Shown here in pieces: positions 53,820 through 62,871 of a stretch of 64,000 nucleotides of DNA. This stretch comes from Actinomadura macra NBRC 14102 (GTDB lineage: Bacteria > Actinomycetota > Actinomycetes > Streptosporangiales > Streptosporangiaceae), in the NCBI RefSeq assembly GCF_001552215.1, contig NZ_BCQT01000020.1:62001-126000 (forward strand), in the 5' to 3' direction. Every line of letters starts with the position of its first letter. The first letter of the stretch is position 1. The notes under the pieces are model-generated. The model worked only from the letters and a program-made list of their open reading frames with translations. It did not search any database and had not been told where the DNA came from. The translations under genes and the position numbers were made by a program.

Positions 53820-55236
53820 TGAGAACAGACCCGTCAGACATCTGAGCCTGTTCCCGCGGCCCCCAGACCAGTCATTCCCAAGCAACCGAACGACTCGCCG
53901 CCCAGACGCGGGCGCCCGCCTCCCGCGGCCGGTCCCCACCCTCGCGGCACACGAACAACGTCGGAAGCCTCCCGCAACCACCGACCATGCCGGCCCACAG
54001 GCCCACCCTCACGATCCCCTCCAACGCCACGATCCACCCGATCAACACGACCGAGCGGGATGCCATCAAACGCTTCGGGCCATCTCATGAGCGGCCCCTA
54101 ACGGCGGGACTGGCCCGGTCCGGACGAGAGGGAACCCAGGAGCGTCGGCGGACGACTGTGAATCTAGTTCGTGAAGCTCGGCCTGAAAAGGCCGATCGCC
54201 GACCGCATCGCCGATCTCGGCACCCCGCTCGACGCTCCACCCACTGAACGTCGGGCCGAATCGAGTCCGTCGTCCGCGACCTGGTCGCACTCATCCCCCT
54301 GGACGCCTATGTCACGGTCATCGCGTCGGGAGATGGTCCCCATCCCCTACAGGTTCCCTAGCCTCAGGACGTGGTTCTCAGGCATTCGCAGGGAAGGGCC
54401 TTGGGTATGGCTTTCGTCCATCCTTACCTTCCTAGGCGTGGTCTTCCTGGTCCTTCGTACGATCGGGAGGCCCGGGGGTTCTGGGTGTGGCTTTGACTGG
54501 TCTGCCGAGGAAGGGGCTCAGATTGATTGGCCGCCCAGAGCCCCGCGACGACCAGACCGCTTATTGGGCTCCGCGAAGCATCGCTGTGTAAGGACACGTC
54601 GGCGCGGTCGTCTGCGGCAACATCCTCGAACGCGGGGTGGGGCCGGACGGAACAGGTCGCATGCCTGGCTCGCAGAGCCGGGTGCGGATGCTGGCGACCC
54701 GCGAAGCGGGACGTCCTTGAAGACATAGGAAGTTCCGATCAGGAGGGTTGGCGTTCAGGTCGAGTCCGGCAGATGGGCTTTATCGCGGGGCCGTAGACGG
54801 CAGGGTTGCCGGTCGTGGTCCGAGCCACCCGCGCGGTGATCCCTGAGAAGCTTCCGAGCCTTCGAGCTCTGGATAGGACTGGGGCCCGCGCGGGTCGCTG
54901 CGATCACGAAAACGGCTCCATCGGAAGTGAAGGCCGCAGGGCATTGTGATAAGGGTGCCTCGCATTCCCGGCCAGCCCGCTACCTGCACTGAGAGGTCAC
55001 CTGGTGATCAAAAGGGGGCATGCAGGAGTCACGTGGATGTAGTGCGACCCCGATCGATGATTACAACACCACTCGACCACGGCGGTGGGGAGCCCGGTCG
55101 ACTACGTACGAATCGGCGCTGCAAAGGCATCGACACTGCCGCTGTCGGCGGGAGTGGGCAGGTAGACGAATGTGGCGTTCTGGGGGGCGGGCAGACCGTA
55201 GTGTTCGGTGTCTGACGTCCGAGATGGAGGCGGTCG
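53820..55236. other. 1.4-kb stretch without a supported gene
   Basis: Short fragments only. On the minus strand near 53990-54060 a hydrophobic run (LIGWIVALEGIVRVGLWAG) may be part of a lost membrane protein. On the plus strand near 54170-54350 the phrases KRPIADRIADLGTPLDAPPT and SVVRDLVALIPLDAYVTVIA appear in different frames. No complete frame, repeat or RNA is visible. Confidence 0.35.
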
Positions 55237-56436
55237 ATGCTGCGCAAGGGCGAGAACGCCACGCTGGACGGCGGTCGTATCAGGGTCGCTGTGACCGCTG
55301 CGGGGACGGCGATCGATGTGTCAGCGGTGCTGCTGCGCGATGACCGGCGGGTGCGGTCTGACGATGATCTGGTCTTCTTCAACAATCCTGCGCAGGATGG
55401 CGTGTGGCTGGACGGCGCCGGGGTCATGGTCGACCTGGACGTGGTTCCCGATGACGTTTCGACCATCGCGATTATCGCCAGCGTGGATGGGCCCGGAACG
55501 TTCGATGGCCTCTCGGTGCGCGCCGATGTGCGGGGTGGGCGCGGATTCATGGCTCCAGCGGCGGCGGCGGGGGAGACGGTAGTGGACATCGTGGAGGTAT
55601 ACCGGCGCGCGGGGGCGTGGAAGATCCGCGCAGTGGGGCAAGGGTGGGAGACTGGGCTCGCTGGCCTGGCCACCGATTTCGGTGTGGACGTGACCGATGA
55701 GCGGCCCGTCGAGGTCGCTCTGCCCGAGGTCGACTTGCGGAAGCGGATCTCGTTGCGCAAGGAGGCCGTCCGCGTCTCGCTGGAGAAAAGGGGCATCAGC
55801 GGGGTACGGGCACGGGTGGCCGTCGCACTGGACGCCTCCGGTTCGATGCGCAGGCTGTACAAGGAGGGCGTGGTCGCCGAGATCGTGGAGCGGATGGCGG
55901 CGATCGCGCTGCAGGTGGACGACGACGGCGCGCTGGATGCGTGGATCTTCGCGACGGAGTTCGCGCGGCTGCCGCCGCTGCGGGTCGCCGAGATCGAGGC
56001 GTGGACGCGGGACAATGTCCGCATGCACGAGGCCGTCGCCTTCGATGGGAGCCGGGTCAACATCGGCGGCCGCAACAACGAACCCCAGGTGATCCAGGAC
56101 ATCCTCGCGTACTACGAGGCCAAGCCGGGCGAACCGGTTCTCGTGCTGTTCTTCTCCGACGGCGGCGTGGCCAAGGACGCGCAGATCGCCCGCCTGCTGC
56201 GTGAGGCGTCGAACCGGCCGATCTTCTGGCAGTTCATCGGTTTGGGCCACGGGCGGTACGGCATCCTGGAGAGACTCGACACCCTTGGCGGACGGCTCAT
56301 CGACAATGCTGGGTTCTTCGCCGTGGACGATATCGCCGAAATCAGCGACGGCGAACTCTACGAGCGCATCCTCTCCGAGTTCCCCACCTGGCTTGAAGCG
56401 GCGAGAGGTCACGGGATACCTCTGGGCTCGAACTGA
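55237..56436 (+). CDS. TerD-vWA protein (TerF-like)
   Basis: A 399-aa protein. The N-terminal half (about 1-170) is a TerD domain: MLRKGENATL start, the RRVRSDDDLVFFNNPAQ and VWLDGAGVMVDLDVVPDDV segments. After a charged linker (DLRKRISLRKEAVRVSLEKR) comes a von Willebrand A domain with the metal site VALDASGSM at about residue 199 and VLFFSDGG. This architecture matches TerF of the tellurium-resistance/stress system. Other ter genes are not present, so it acts alone or with remote partners. It lies inside the att-bounded island. Confidence 0.88.
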   Translation: MLRKGENATLDGGRIRVAVTAAGTAIDVSAVLLRDDRRVRSDDDLVFFNNPAQDGVWLDGAGVMVDLDVVPDDVSTIAIIASVDGPGTFDGLSVRADVRGGRGFMAPAAAAGETVVDIVEVYRRAGAWKIRAVGQGWETGLAGLATDFGVDVTDERPVEVALPEVDLRKRISLRKEAVRVSLEKRGISGVRARVAVALDASGSMRRLYKEGVVAEIVERMAAIALQVDDDGALDAWIFATEFARLPPLRVAEIEAWTRDNVRMHEAVAFDGSRVNIGGRNNEPQVIQDILAYYEAKPGEPVLVLFFSDGGVAKDAQIARLLREASNRPIFWQFIGLGHGRYGILERLDTLGGRLIDNAGFFAVDDIAEISDGELYERILSEFPTWLEAARGHGIPLGSN

Positions 56437-57777
56437 AGAAGGCAGGGTTCCGTAACTTGGAGCATGGGCTCGATTGGCGAGTCGCCGAGTCCAGGCATGG
56501 TTCGCGGACCTGGCTATCTGGGTGTCTGTCCGGCTGCCGGAATCGTGGTCGCGCTGAAAAGCCTTTGCCGATGGCGCGTAGGCGCCAGGACGGGCCGCGG
56601 GGGTACCTCGGCCAGGAACATGGTGCTTTGGGCGGTGGTGGTGCGGAGGGTGGCTGCCTGTGCCAGCGGGCGACGCTTGTGCACGCCAGTTCCTTCATGA
56701 CTCGGGAGGGGGCGGTCAGTACACCGCTATTTGGGTCACCGGGTGTCTGTCCGACGCGGGCAAGCACCCGTAAACGGCTCGACCGGCGGGAGCCGCGACG
56801 CGGCCTTGGCGGAGGACCTACGATCCACCGCTAAGACCGGGCCGATCCACTGGCCGAACGCAGCATTCGCCAAACGCGTCGACGCCGAGCGGCGTTCTTC
56901 CGCTACATCAGCTCCGATGCCCTGAACGTTGGCTGGTCATCGTCAGCAAGCCAGGCCATCGATGAACTGTTGCAGAGCCATGGCCGGCAGAACAGTTCTC
57001 AATGGGATGACGAGGAATCTCGTGCGGTCGAGGCGTTGAAGATCGCACTCAGTCAGGGCATCACCGGCGACACCGCCGAGCACGAGAACAGGCCCTGGAC
57101 ACGCGGATACACACTCGGTCACGCAAGAGATTGTGAGTGGCTGGTCGAGATCTACACCGACGCTATTCTAGACGGCCACCGCTGGGATCTTCGAGGAAGC
57201 CTCGCTGGCGCTGAACGCATCATGGTCGGAGCCCCCCTGTGGGTTAGGACCGCGAGCCCAAACTCGATTGTCAGGTATGCGGAGATGCGTCGGCGCGCCT
57301 CCGAACCGCCAACGAGAAGATGGTGGAGAAGGCCGGGCTGAACAGCTACCAAGGCTTCACAGCCTCGACCGCCACACCAACTACGTCTTTACAGCCGACA
57401 TGTATCCGGCACCTGACATCCCGGCTGCTGATGATGAGCCTGCGAGCCGTAGCCGACGCACCATGCGGTCCCACCGATCAACTCCCATAACTGCAGCATC
57501 GCGATTAACCGAGGTCCTGATCACATCGTCGGTGCACCAAGAGCGTTGGACGTTCAGATGGCGGGCCGCACCGAGTTCACGTTCGACGAGGGGTAGCCGT
57601 CCTCGGCGGGGTGTCAGGCTTGCCACGGTCGGGGTTTCAGTTTGGGTGCGCTCTCGGTCCTGGACCGCTCGAATCGATAGGCGGAAGATATTCGAGCGGT
57701 GTACATCCGCTTGAGGCCGCTTCGGACCCGAAAACGAGAGGGCCTCTGACCGTGTTTCTGCAGGTAAGAGGCTCAGA
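56437..57777. other. Gap before att copy 3; one weak ORF
   Basis: About 1.3 kb with broken, low-complexity frames and no recognisable family. The only stretch with protein-like composition is 56970-57341, listed separately. There are no repeats except the att copy at the right edge. Confidence 0.35.
56970..57341 (+). CDS. Possible truncated hypothetical protein
   Basis: From TTG 56970 the frame gives 123 residues with balanced composition (WDDEESRAVEALKIALSQGI, GYTLGHARDCEWLVEIYTDA, WDLRGSLAGAERIMVGAPLW). The same frame is open upstream through FFRYISSDALNVGW to about 56877 without a good start, so a longer gene may have lost its 5' end. It ends in an Arg/Trp-rich tail that looks frameshifted. 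I do not recognise a family. Confidence 0.25.
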   Translation: MQSHGRQNSSQWDDEESRAVEALKIALSQGITGDTAEHENRPWTRGYTLGHARDCEWLVEIYTDAILDGHRWDLRGSLAGAERIMVGAPLWVRTASPNSIVRYAEMRRRASEPPTRRWWRRPG

Positions 57778-57821
57778 GGTGGGCAGGGGCGGGGTCGAAC
57801 CGCCGACCTTCCGCTTTTCAG
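57778..57821 (-). repeat. tRNA-Phe 3'-end att copy 3 (intact sequence)
   Basis: Minus strand: CTGAAAAGCGGAAGG (anticodon loop with GAA and 3' stem), GGCGGTTCGACCCCGCC (T-arm), CCTGCCCACC (acceptor end). It is the best preserved of the three copies. No 5' half follows at higher coordinates. It closes the 46.5-57.8 kb segment and opens a further one to the right. Confidence 0.85.
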
Positions 57822-58079
57822 TGAACGACTCTCAACGGGGCGCGCACCCCCGTTTACCTTGGGAGACTCCTTACGCAGGTGATCTCGAACCACTGACTTC
57901 GGCACGTATTGGGCACGATCAAGCTCTCAGAGGCTCCCCGACGAGATCGACTCGCCCCCATCCAAAGTTTCCGTGCCCCTGCTCTGAACGGCGCTCCCTG
58001 AGCCCCTCCAGAGCTTGGTCTCGTCGAGTTGGGGGCCGTACGCTCTCGCTGTTCCCACCGACCCCCATGAGCCGTCGCG

Positions 58080-58378
58080 CAATCCACAGAATCCACAAAA
58101 CCCCTCCAGGGCAGGGCAGGGCAGCGTGCCCTCGAACGAGGGGCCGGGCCGCGCAATGCCATAGAAATCCGCATAATTCGCTGAACTGCAACGATGCATG
58201 TTCGTTGCGCCAGCGGTGGGGTGTTGTGCGGCACTGTCCAGCACGCCGTACCCGACGAGGGCGCGGGGCCCTGACCAGTAGTGGCAACCGCGCCGTCCCT
58301 CAATCCGCCAGGTTCTGCGGATTGCGCGGATTGCGCGGCGAAAGATCCTCGGGGAGCTCGGGGAGCTCGGGGAGCCGA
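58080..58378. repeat. Short repeats upstream of parA (AATCCRC and GGGGAGCTC units)
   Basis: AATCCAC occurs at about 58081 and 58090, AATCCGC at 58166 and 58302, and the reverse GCGGATT at 58317 and 58326; CAATCCGC/GCGGATTG at 58301-58324 form a hairpin. GGGGAGCTC repeats at 58351 and 58360, with a third partial unit at 58369. AGGGC repeats three times near 58108. The set is placed 350-640 bp before a ParA gene and is reminiscent of a partition-site or iteron region. The rest of 57822-58720 has no supported gene. Confidence 0.5.
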
Positions 58379-58682
58379 CTCATGCCAGAGTGGGCTCAAG
58401 CGAGATTCACGGAGAAACAGGGGGTGTCCGGTAGCGTGGATCTGACCTGGCGAAACCTAGGGTCGTGATCTCACGGTGGGGGAGCCGTCAGGGTCTCCCT
58501 GGCGCCGTGGTCCATGGGTGCGACCTTGGTCTGTCTTCGGCGCACCTAGCGTGCGCGCGGCTTGATGGGTTGGTCGCGGGCCGCCCGCGTTCACGCGATC
58601 AAGTGTCATCATGGGGGGGCTACATGATGAGCTGGGGTCATCGGACAGAACCGGCCGTAGCAAGCGCTTAGTCTGGGCTGCT

Positions 58683-58696
58683 CTGATGTACATCAG
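58683..58696. promoter_or_regulatory. Perfect 14-bp palindrome before parA
   Basis: CTGATGTACATCAG is a perfect palindrome ending 14 bp before the GGAGGGG ribosome-binding site of the ParA gene. Its position fits an operator for autoregulation of the two-gene operon. Confidence 0.55.
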
Positions 58697-58720
58697 CTTC
58701 TCAATTGATTTGGAGGGGAA

Positions 58721-59653
58721 ATGAGTATCGTTTCAGTGATTAATTACAAAGGCGGTGTTGGCAAGACCACATTGACCGCTAACCTCGGCGCGGAGTTGGC
58801 GTTTCGTGGCCATAAGGTTCTACTGCTAGATCTCGACCCACAGGCCAGTCTAACCTTTTCATTCGTCCAACCAGAACTTTGGCAGCGCCGACTCGCCCCC
58901 AGCAAGACAATCAAAAAGTGGTATGACTCTTTTGGCGGCCACGAGTCATTGGATCTGGCCTCAATAATAATCGAACCCTCGCAAACCTCCTCGGCATTGA
59001 GGAATTCAAATGGAGGGCTAAAGTTGATCCCGTCAGATCTAGGTCTCATCAATGTGGATCTAGAGCTTGCTACGGAATTGGGTGGTGCCAACCTTAGGCA
59101 GGCTAAGCTCAACTATCTCAAGGTCCATCGTCGTCTGGTTAATGAGCTTAGCAAGCCAGCTTTTGTGGACTTTGATGTCATCCTAATTGACTGCCCGCCC
59201 AATTTCAACATAGTCACAAAGACTGCGATAGTCGCCAGCGACTCTATTTTGATACCAGCAAAGGCCGACTATCTATCCACACTTGGAATCTCTTATCTAC
59301 AACGCAGTCTAGAAGAGCTTGTCACTGACTACAATGAGTACGCAGCCCTGGATTCCGGTGCATCCTCCGAAAGCCCTATTGATCCACATATACTCGGAGT
59401 AGTGTTCTCCATGGTACAATTCTATGGGGGGCAGCCAATCTCAAGCCAACGCCCCTACATCAATCAAACAAAGCAATTGGGTATATCCGTATTCGATAAC
59501 TACCTGCGGGAAAATAAGACGCTCTTTGCTGACCCGCCACAGGAAGGAGTTCCTTTGGTGCTGAACAACCTTAGTGACCGCCACCCGCAGCGAAATATCA
59601 TACGTGAGATCGAAAATTTGGTGTCCGAATTTGAGACTAGGTTGGGAATTTGA
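58721..59653 (+). CDS. ParA/Soj-type ATPase
   Basis: A 310-aa ParA. The deviant Walker A NYKGGVGKTTLTANL (residues 8-22), switch I LLDLDPQASLTF (35-46) and switch II FDVILIDCPPNFN are complete. It lacks an N-terminal DNA-binding HTH, so it is the small Soj-like kind. GC content is well below the neighbours', with AT-rich codons (ATA, TTA-type choices), showing recent transfer. It is followed 3 bp later by a small gene in place of a typical parB. It could drive plasmid/island partition or a ParA-dependent defence or positioning system. Confidence 0.92.
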   Translation: MSIVSVINYKGGVGKTTLTANLGAELAFRGHKVLLLDLDPQASLTFSFVQPELWQRRLAPSKTIKKWYDSFGGHESLDLASIIIEPSQTSSALRNSNGGLKLIPSDLGLINVDLELATELGGANLRQAKLNYLKVHRRLVNELSKPAFVDFDVILIDCPPNFNIVTKTAIVASDSILIPAKADYLSTLGISYLQRSLEELVTDYNEYAALDSGASSESPIDPHILGVVFSMVQFYGGQPISSQRPYINQTKQLGISVFDNYLRENKTLFADPPQEGVPLVLNNLSDRHPQRNIIREIENLVSEFETRLGI

Positions 59654-59656
59654 GCT

Positions 59657-60058
59657 ATGCAGGAGGCAGAGAAAACCGCAAATGTCCTTCGGAAGGTGTC
59701 GAACTTCTTGAGGACTCTCACGAACGAACAGATTGATGATCTAATTTCTGGCCGCGTTAAGCTTGCGCTGACTGCAAGTCCGGAAAGAAGGTCGTCGAAG
59801 AGGCAGAGCCTGTCAGCGTCAGAAATTGGCGGCGTCATTGATGAGCTGAAGGTTCAGTCTACCCTTGAGGATGCGCTTGCAATGCTAGATGATCTAGCAT
59901 TGACGAGGGAGTCACTCAGGCAAGTTGCCTCAACCATGGATCTGCCGACACCAAAGACGGATACAGTAGCCAAATTGAAGAGCCGGATTGTGGATGCAAC
60001 GATTGGCTATAGGCTACGATCAAATGCGATTCGCGCTAGCGATAGGACCAAAAATTAA
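59657..60058 (+). CDS. Small SAP-like partner of ParA
   Basis: A 133-aa low-GC gene 3 bp after parA. Residues 10-40 (VLRKVSNFLRTLTNEQIDDL, ISGRVKLALT) form a helical motif; residues 82-115 (LTRESLRQVASTMDLPTPKT, AKLKSRIVDA) resemble a SAP-type DNA-binding helix-extension-helix. A ParB-like fold is not seen. It may be the DNA-binding or cargo adaptor of the ParA ATPase. Start at ATG 59657; AGGAGG just inside the gene could also serve a later start. A strong bidirectional terminator follows. Confidence 0.75.
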   Translation: MQEAEKTANVLRKVSNFLRTLTNEQIDDLISGRVKLALTASPERRSSKRQSLSASEIGGVIDELKVQSTLEDALAMLDDLALTRESLRQVASTMDLPTPKTDTVAKLKSRIVDATIGYRLRSNAIRASDRTKN

Positions 60059-60158
60059 TTAGGTCAAGTGTGCAGAAAAGGTTCGCCTCCGAAGGCTTTT
60101 CGTTGGCTCTATCTGCGTCCAGCCGGGTTTGGGGCGTTGGTACGTCGCTCTGCAATAT

Positions 60159-60196
60159 CGAAGGCCCCGGCTACCGCTCAGATAGCGGGGCCTTCG
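60159..60196. terminator. Bidirectional hairpin terminator
   Basis: CGAAGGCCCCG-CTA (60159-60173, one bulged G) pairs with TAG-CGGGGCCTTCG (60183-60196). It lies between the ParA operon and the convergent decarboxylase fragment, and would serve both. Confidence 0.75.
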
Positions 60197-60209
60197 ACGG
60201 GGAGCAGTG

Positions 60210-60710
60210 CTACGCGCCCAGGTAGGCGAACTTGGGCTTCGGGTGCATGAGGAAGTCGTGGTGCGAGATGTTCCAGGCGTAGGCGCCGGCCATGGCGAAG
60301 GCGACTAGGTCGCCGACTGCGATGCGGTCCGTGGGGACCTCGCGTGCGAAGACGTCCTTTGGTGTGCAGAGCTGGCCGACGAGCGTGACGGGCTCGTTGG
60401 CGACTGCAGGGCCGTCGCTGTTGCCGGTAAGGATGTCGAACGGCTGGTTGTGCTGCTTGGTGACCGGCGTCCGGATGTGCATGGTGCCGCCGCGTAGGAC
60501 GGCGTACCACTGGCCGTGTGCCCTCTTCACGTCCAGTACTTCTGTGACGTACCACCCGGCGTAGACGCTGATGGAGCGGCCCGGTTCGATGCGCAGTGTC
60601 TCGCCCGGCTGGGCGAGGTCGGCGACCTCGGCGCCGTACTGCTTCCAGTCGAAGCGGGTGCCGGGCGTGCCGTAGTCGACCGCCATGCCGCCGCCGAGGT
60701 TGAACTCACG
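60210..60710 (-). pseudogene. C-terminal fragment of a PLP-dependent decarboxylase
   Basis: The minus-strand frame begins inside a fold-type III decarboxylase/alanine-racemase-like barrel at EFNLGGGMAVDYG and continues to the C-terminal domain with VGQLCTPKDVFA (substrate Cys/Asp region) and the final GAYAWNISHHDFLMHPKP. The N-terminal half with the PLP Lys is missing, replaced at about 60710 by the group II intron sequence. Its family makes amines or D-amino-acid-like products in siderophore or antibiotic pathways. Confidence 0.8.
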
Positions 60711-61701
60711 CGGCCATGACGTGATCGCCGAGATTCACCTGTTCGGCTCCCAGGGGTATCGCTGGGTGCTGGACGCCGACATCGAGGCGTGCTTCGACCG
60801 CATCGACCACGCGGCCCTGATGGACCGCGTCCGGATGCGGGTGAAGGACAAGCGGGTGCTGGCGTTGGTGAAGGCGTTCCTGAAAGCCGGGATCATGACC
60901 GAGCTCGGCGAACGGAACCAGACCAGCTCCGGAACACCGCAAGGAGGCGTGCTCTCGCCCCTGCTGGCCAATATCGCGTTGTCGGTGCTCGACGACTTTG
61001 CCGCCGAGCACTGGGAGACGGCGATGGCGACCCGGTGGGATCGCGAACGACGACGACAGCACGGACTGGGGACCTGGCGGCTGGTCCGCTACGCCGACGA
61101 CTTCGTCGTCATGGTCCACGGCACCCGCGGACACGTCGAACAGCTTCGCGGGCAGGTGAGTGAGGTCCTGGCACCGATGGGCTTGGCCCTGTCACTGGTC
61201 AAGACCAGAATCGTTCACCTTGCGGACGGGTTCGACTTCCTCGGTTTTCGCATCGTGCGCAGGCGCAAACGAGGAACGGACAAGTGGCACGTCTATACCT
61301 TCATCGCCGACAAGCCGGTCGCATCTTTGAAGCGGAAGATCAAGGCACTGACCCAGAGGTTGTCGCATCTCGACTACAAGATCGCGCTGATCCAGATCAA
61401 CCGGGTCCTGCGCGGCTGGGCCAACTACTTCAAACACGCGGTTGCCAAGCACACCCTGCAACGCCTGCACACCTTCGTCTGGTGGCGGGTGATCCGCTGG
61501 GTAATGCACCGGCACCGCATGACGTGGACGGCCGTCCGACGATGGCTCCGAGATCCGAACGGGCACTGGAAACCCATCGAACTGGACGGGATCACCCTGT
61601 TCGACCTCGGCCGAGTACCGATCACCCGGTACCGCTACCGAGGCAACAGCATCCTCAGCCCTTGGCCAGAGGCTCTGGACGGGCCGATCCCAACGGCATG
61701 A
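60709..61701 (+). pseudogene. Group II intron reverse transcriptase/maturase, 5'-truncated
   Basis: The frame starts in RT block 2-3: DVIAEIHLFGSQGYRWVLDA then DIEACFDRIDHAALM. Next come TSSGTPQGGVLSPLLANIAL, the polymerase motif LVRYADDFVVMVHG at about 61087, and domain X/maturase (LRGWANYFKHAVAKHTL). No HNH endonuclease follows. The N-terminal ~80-100 residues are missing. The open frame upstream to 60685 is from the neighbouring sequence. Confidence 0.85.
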
Positions 61702-61710
61702 CCTCGTGGA

Positions 61711-61744
61711 GAGCCCGGTGCGGTGAAAGTCGCACGCCGGGTTC
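61711..61744 (+). ncRNA. Group II intron domain V
   Basis: A 34-nt hairpin of classic domain V form: GAGCCCGGTGCGGTGAAAGT followed by CGCACGCCGGGTTC. The catalytic AGC triad near the 5' end, the GAAA tetraloop and the G-C rich two-part stem are all present. It lies 10 bases after the RT stop, as usual. Confidence 0.88.
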
Positions 61745-61804
61745 GGCGGGCGGGTCGGGGAAACCCACCGGGAGCAATCCCGGCAGGGCGCCCCGGCCCG
61801 ACCC

Positions 61805-62660
61805 AACAACCTCTGTGACAAGACCCTCGCCGAGATCCGCTCCCACAGCTCCTGCTGGGCCACGGTCAACCCGGCCCGGCCTGCCGGTACCCGGGAGCAG
61901 ACCACCCGGGAACGCTGGCAACAGATCCACGACTTGCTGGACAAGGGCGTCGGCCTGCTGGAATGCGCACGCCGCCTCGATCTGTCCCTGAACACCGTCA
62001 AGCGCTACGCCCGCACCCGCGAGCCCGAGGCCCTGCGCCGCGCTCCGCGCTACCGGCCCACCCTGGTCGATCCCTACCGTGATCACCTGCGGGAGCGGCG
62101 CGCCGCCGATCCGGCCGTCCCGGTTCTCCAGCTGTTCCGCGAGATCAAGGAACTCGGTTACACCGGTAGCCTCAACCTGCTCTACCGCTACATCACCCAG
62201 GGTCGAGCCGAGGGCGACCGGCCCGTCATCACCCCACGCCGTCTTACCCGGCTCCTGCTCACCCGCCCCGAAAACCTGTGGGAGACCGACACCCGGCTAC
62301 TGCAGGAACTCACGGCTGCTTGCCCCGAACTGGCCGAGCTCGCCCGCCTGGTCCGCGGCTTCGCCGAACTCCTCACCCGCTCGAGGGCAACGACGCCAAA
62401 CTCACCGCCTGGATCACCGACGCCCGAACCGCTGACCTGCCCCACCTGCACGGCTTCGCCAACGGCCTCGAACTCGACCGCGACGCGGTGAACGCCGGCC
62501 TCACCCTGCCGCACCACAACGGCCGAACCGAAGGCGTCAACACCCGAACCAAGAGAATCATGCGGCAAATGCACGGCAGAGCCGGGTTCGACCTGCTTCG
62601 CCACCGCATCCTTCTGCGGTAACGGTCACGCAGCGCCACCACCGATTACGGGACAGAGCC
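61805..62660 (+). pseudogene. ISL3-family transposase relic, copy 2
   Basis: It reads from EIRSHSSCWATVNPARPAG through the HTH segment LECARRLDLSLNTVKRYART to RLVRGFAELLT in one frame. After a frameshift near 62385 it continues LPHLHGFANGLELDRDAVNA, HHNGRTEGVNTRTKRIMRQM and HRILLR. The N-terminal zinc and first catalytic parts are missing upstream of the group II intron. The element end CACCACCGATTACGGGAC is at 62637-62654, identical to copy 1 at 8150. Confidence 0.82.
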
Positions 62661-62871
62661 GAAACCACCGTACAGTCCCTGGAGGAGAAGGTGCGCCTGC
62701 TGCTCGCCGCCGTTGACCTGCAGTGAAGAAGTCAAAACCAGGTCATACAGCCGAGGGTCATGGGAGCCTGCGGATTTCAGGTAGCGATCTTCGCATCGAT
62801 CGAACTGGGGCGATGTGGTGCGGGGAAGGATGACCTCCCCGCACCACACCGGCTGCCCCGTGAGGGATGCG

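Larger units (their letters stand above)
60709..61803 (+). mobile_element. 5'-truncated group II intron
   Basis: It holds most of the intron reverse transcriptase (60709-61701), domain V (61711-61744) and a domain VI-like stem down to about 61803 (ending GGCCCGACC). The 5' domains I-III and the start of the RT are missing, so it cannot self-splice or retrohome. The left edge is joined to a decarboxylase fragment and the right edge to an ISL3 transposase, which was probably the original insertion target. Confidence 0.8.

Noticed and set aside
54171-54728. 185-aa plus-strand frame
   Set aside because: Protein-like phrases appear in different frames in this area, and this frame itself turns into low-complexity Arg/Gly sequence. 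No intact gene can be supported.
58080-58378. CRISPR array
   Set aside because: The repeats are 7-9 bp, irregularly spaced, and lack unique spacers of constant length. No cas genes are nearby.
61934-62491. 185-aa ORF as an independent transposase gene
   Set aside because: Its frame is open further upstream and continues after a frameshift, so it is the middle of a truncated ISL3 transposase and not a complete gene.
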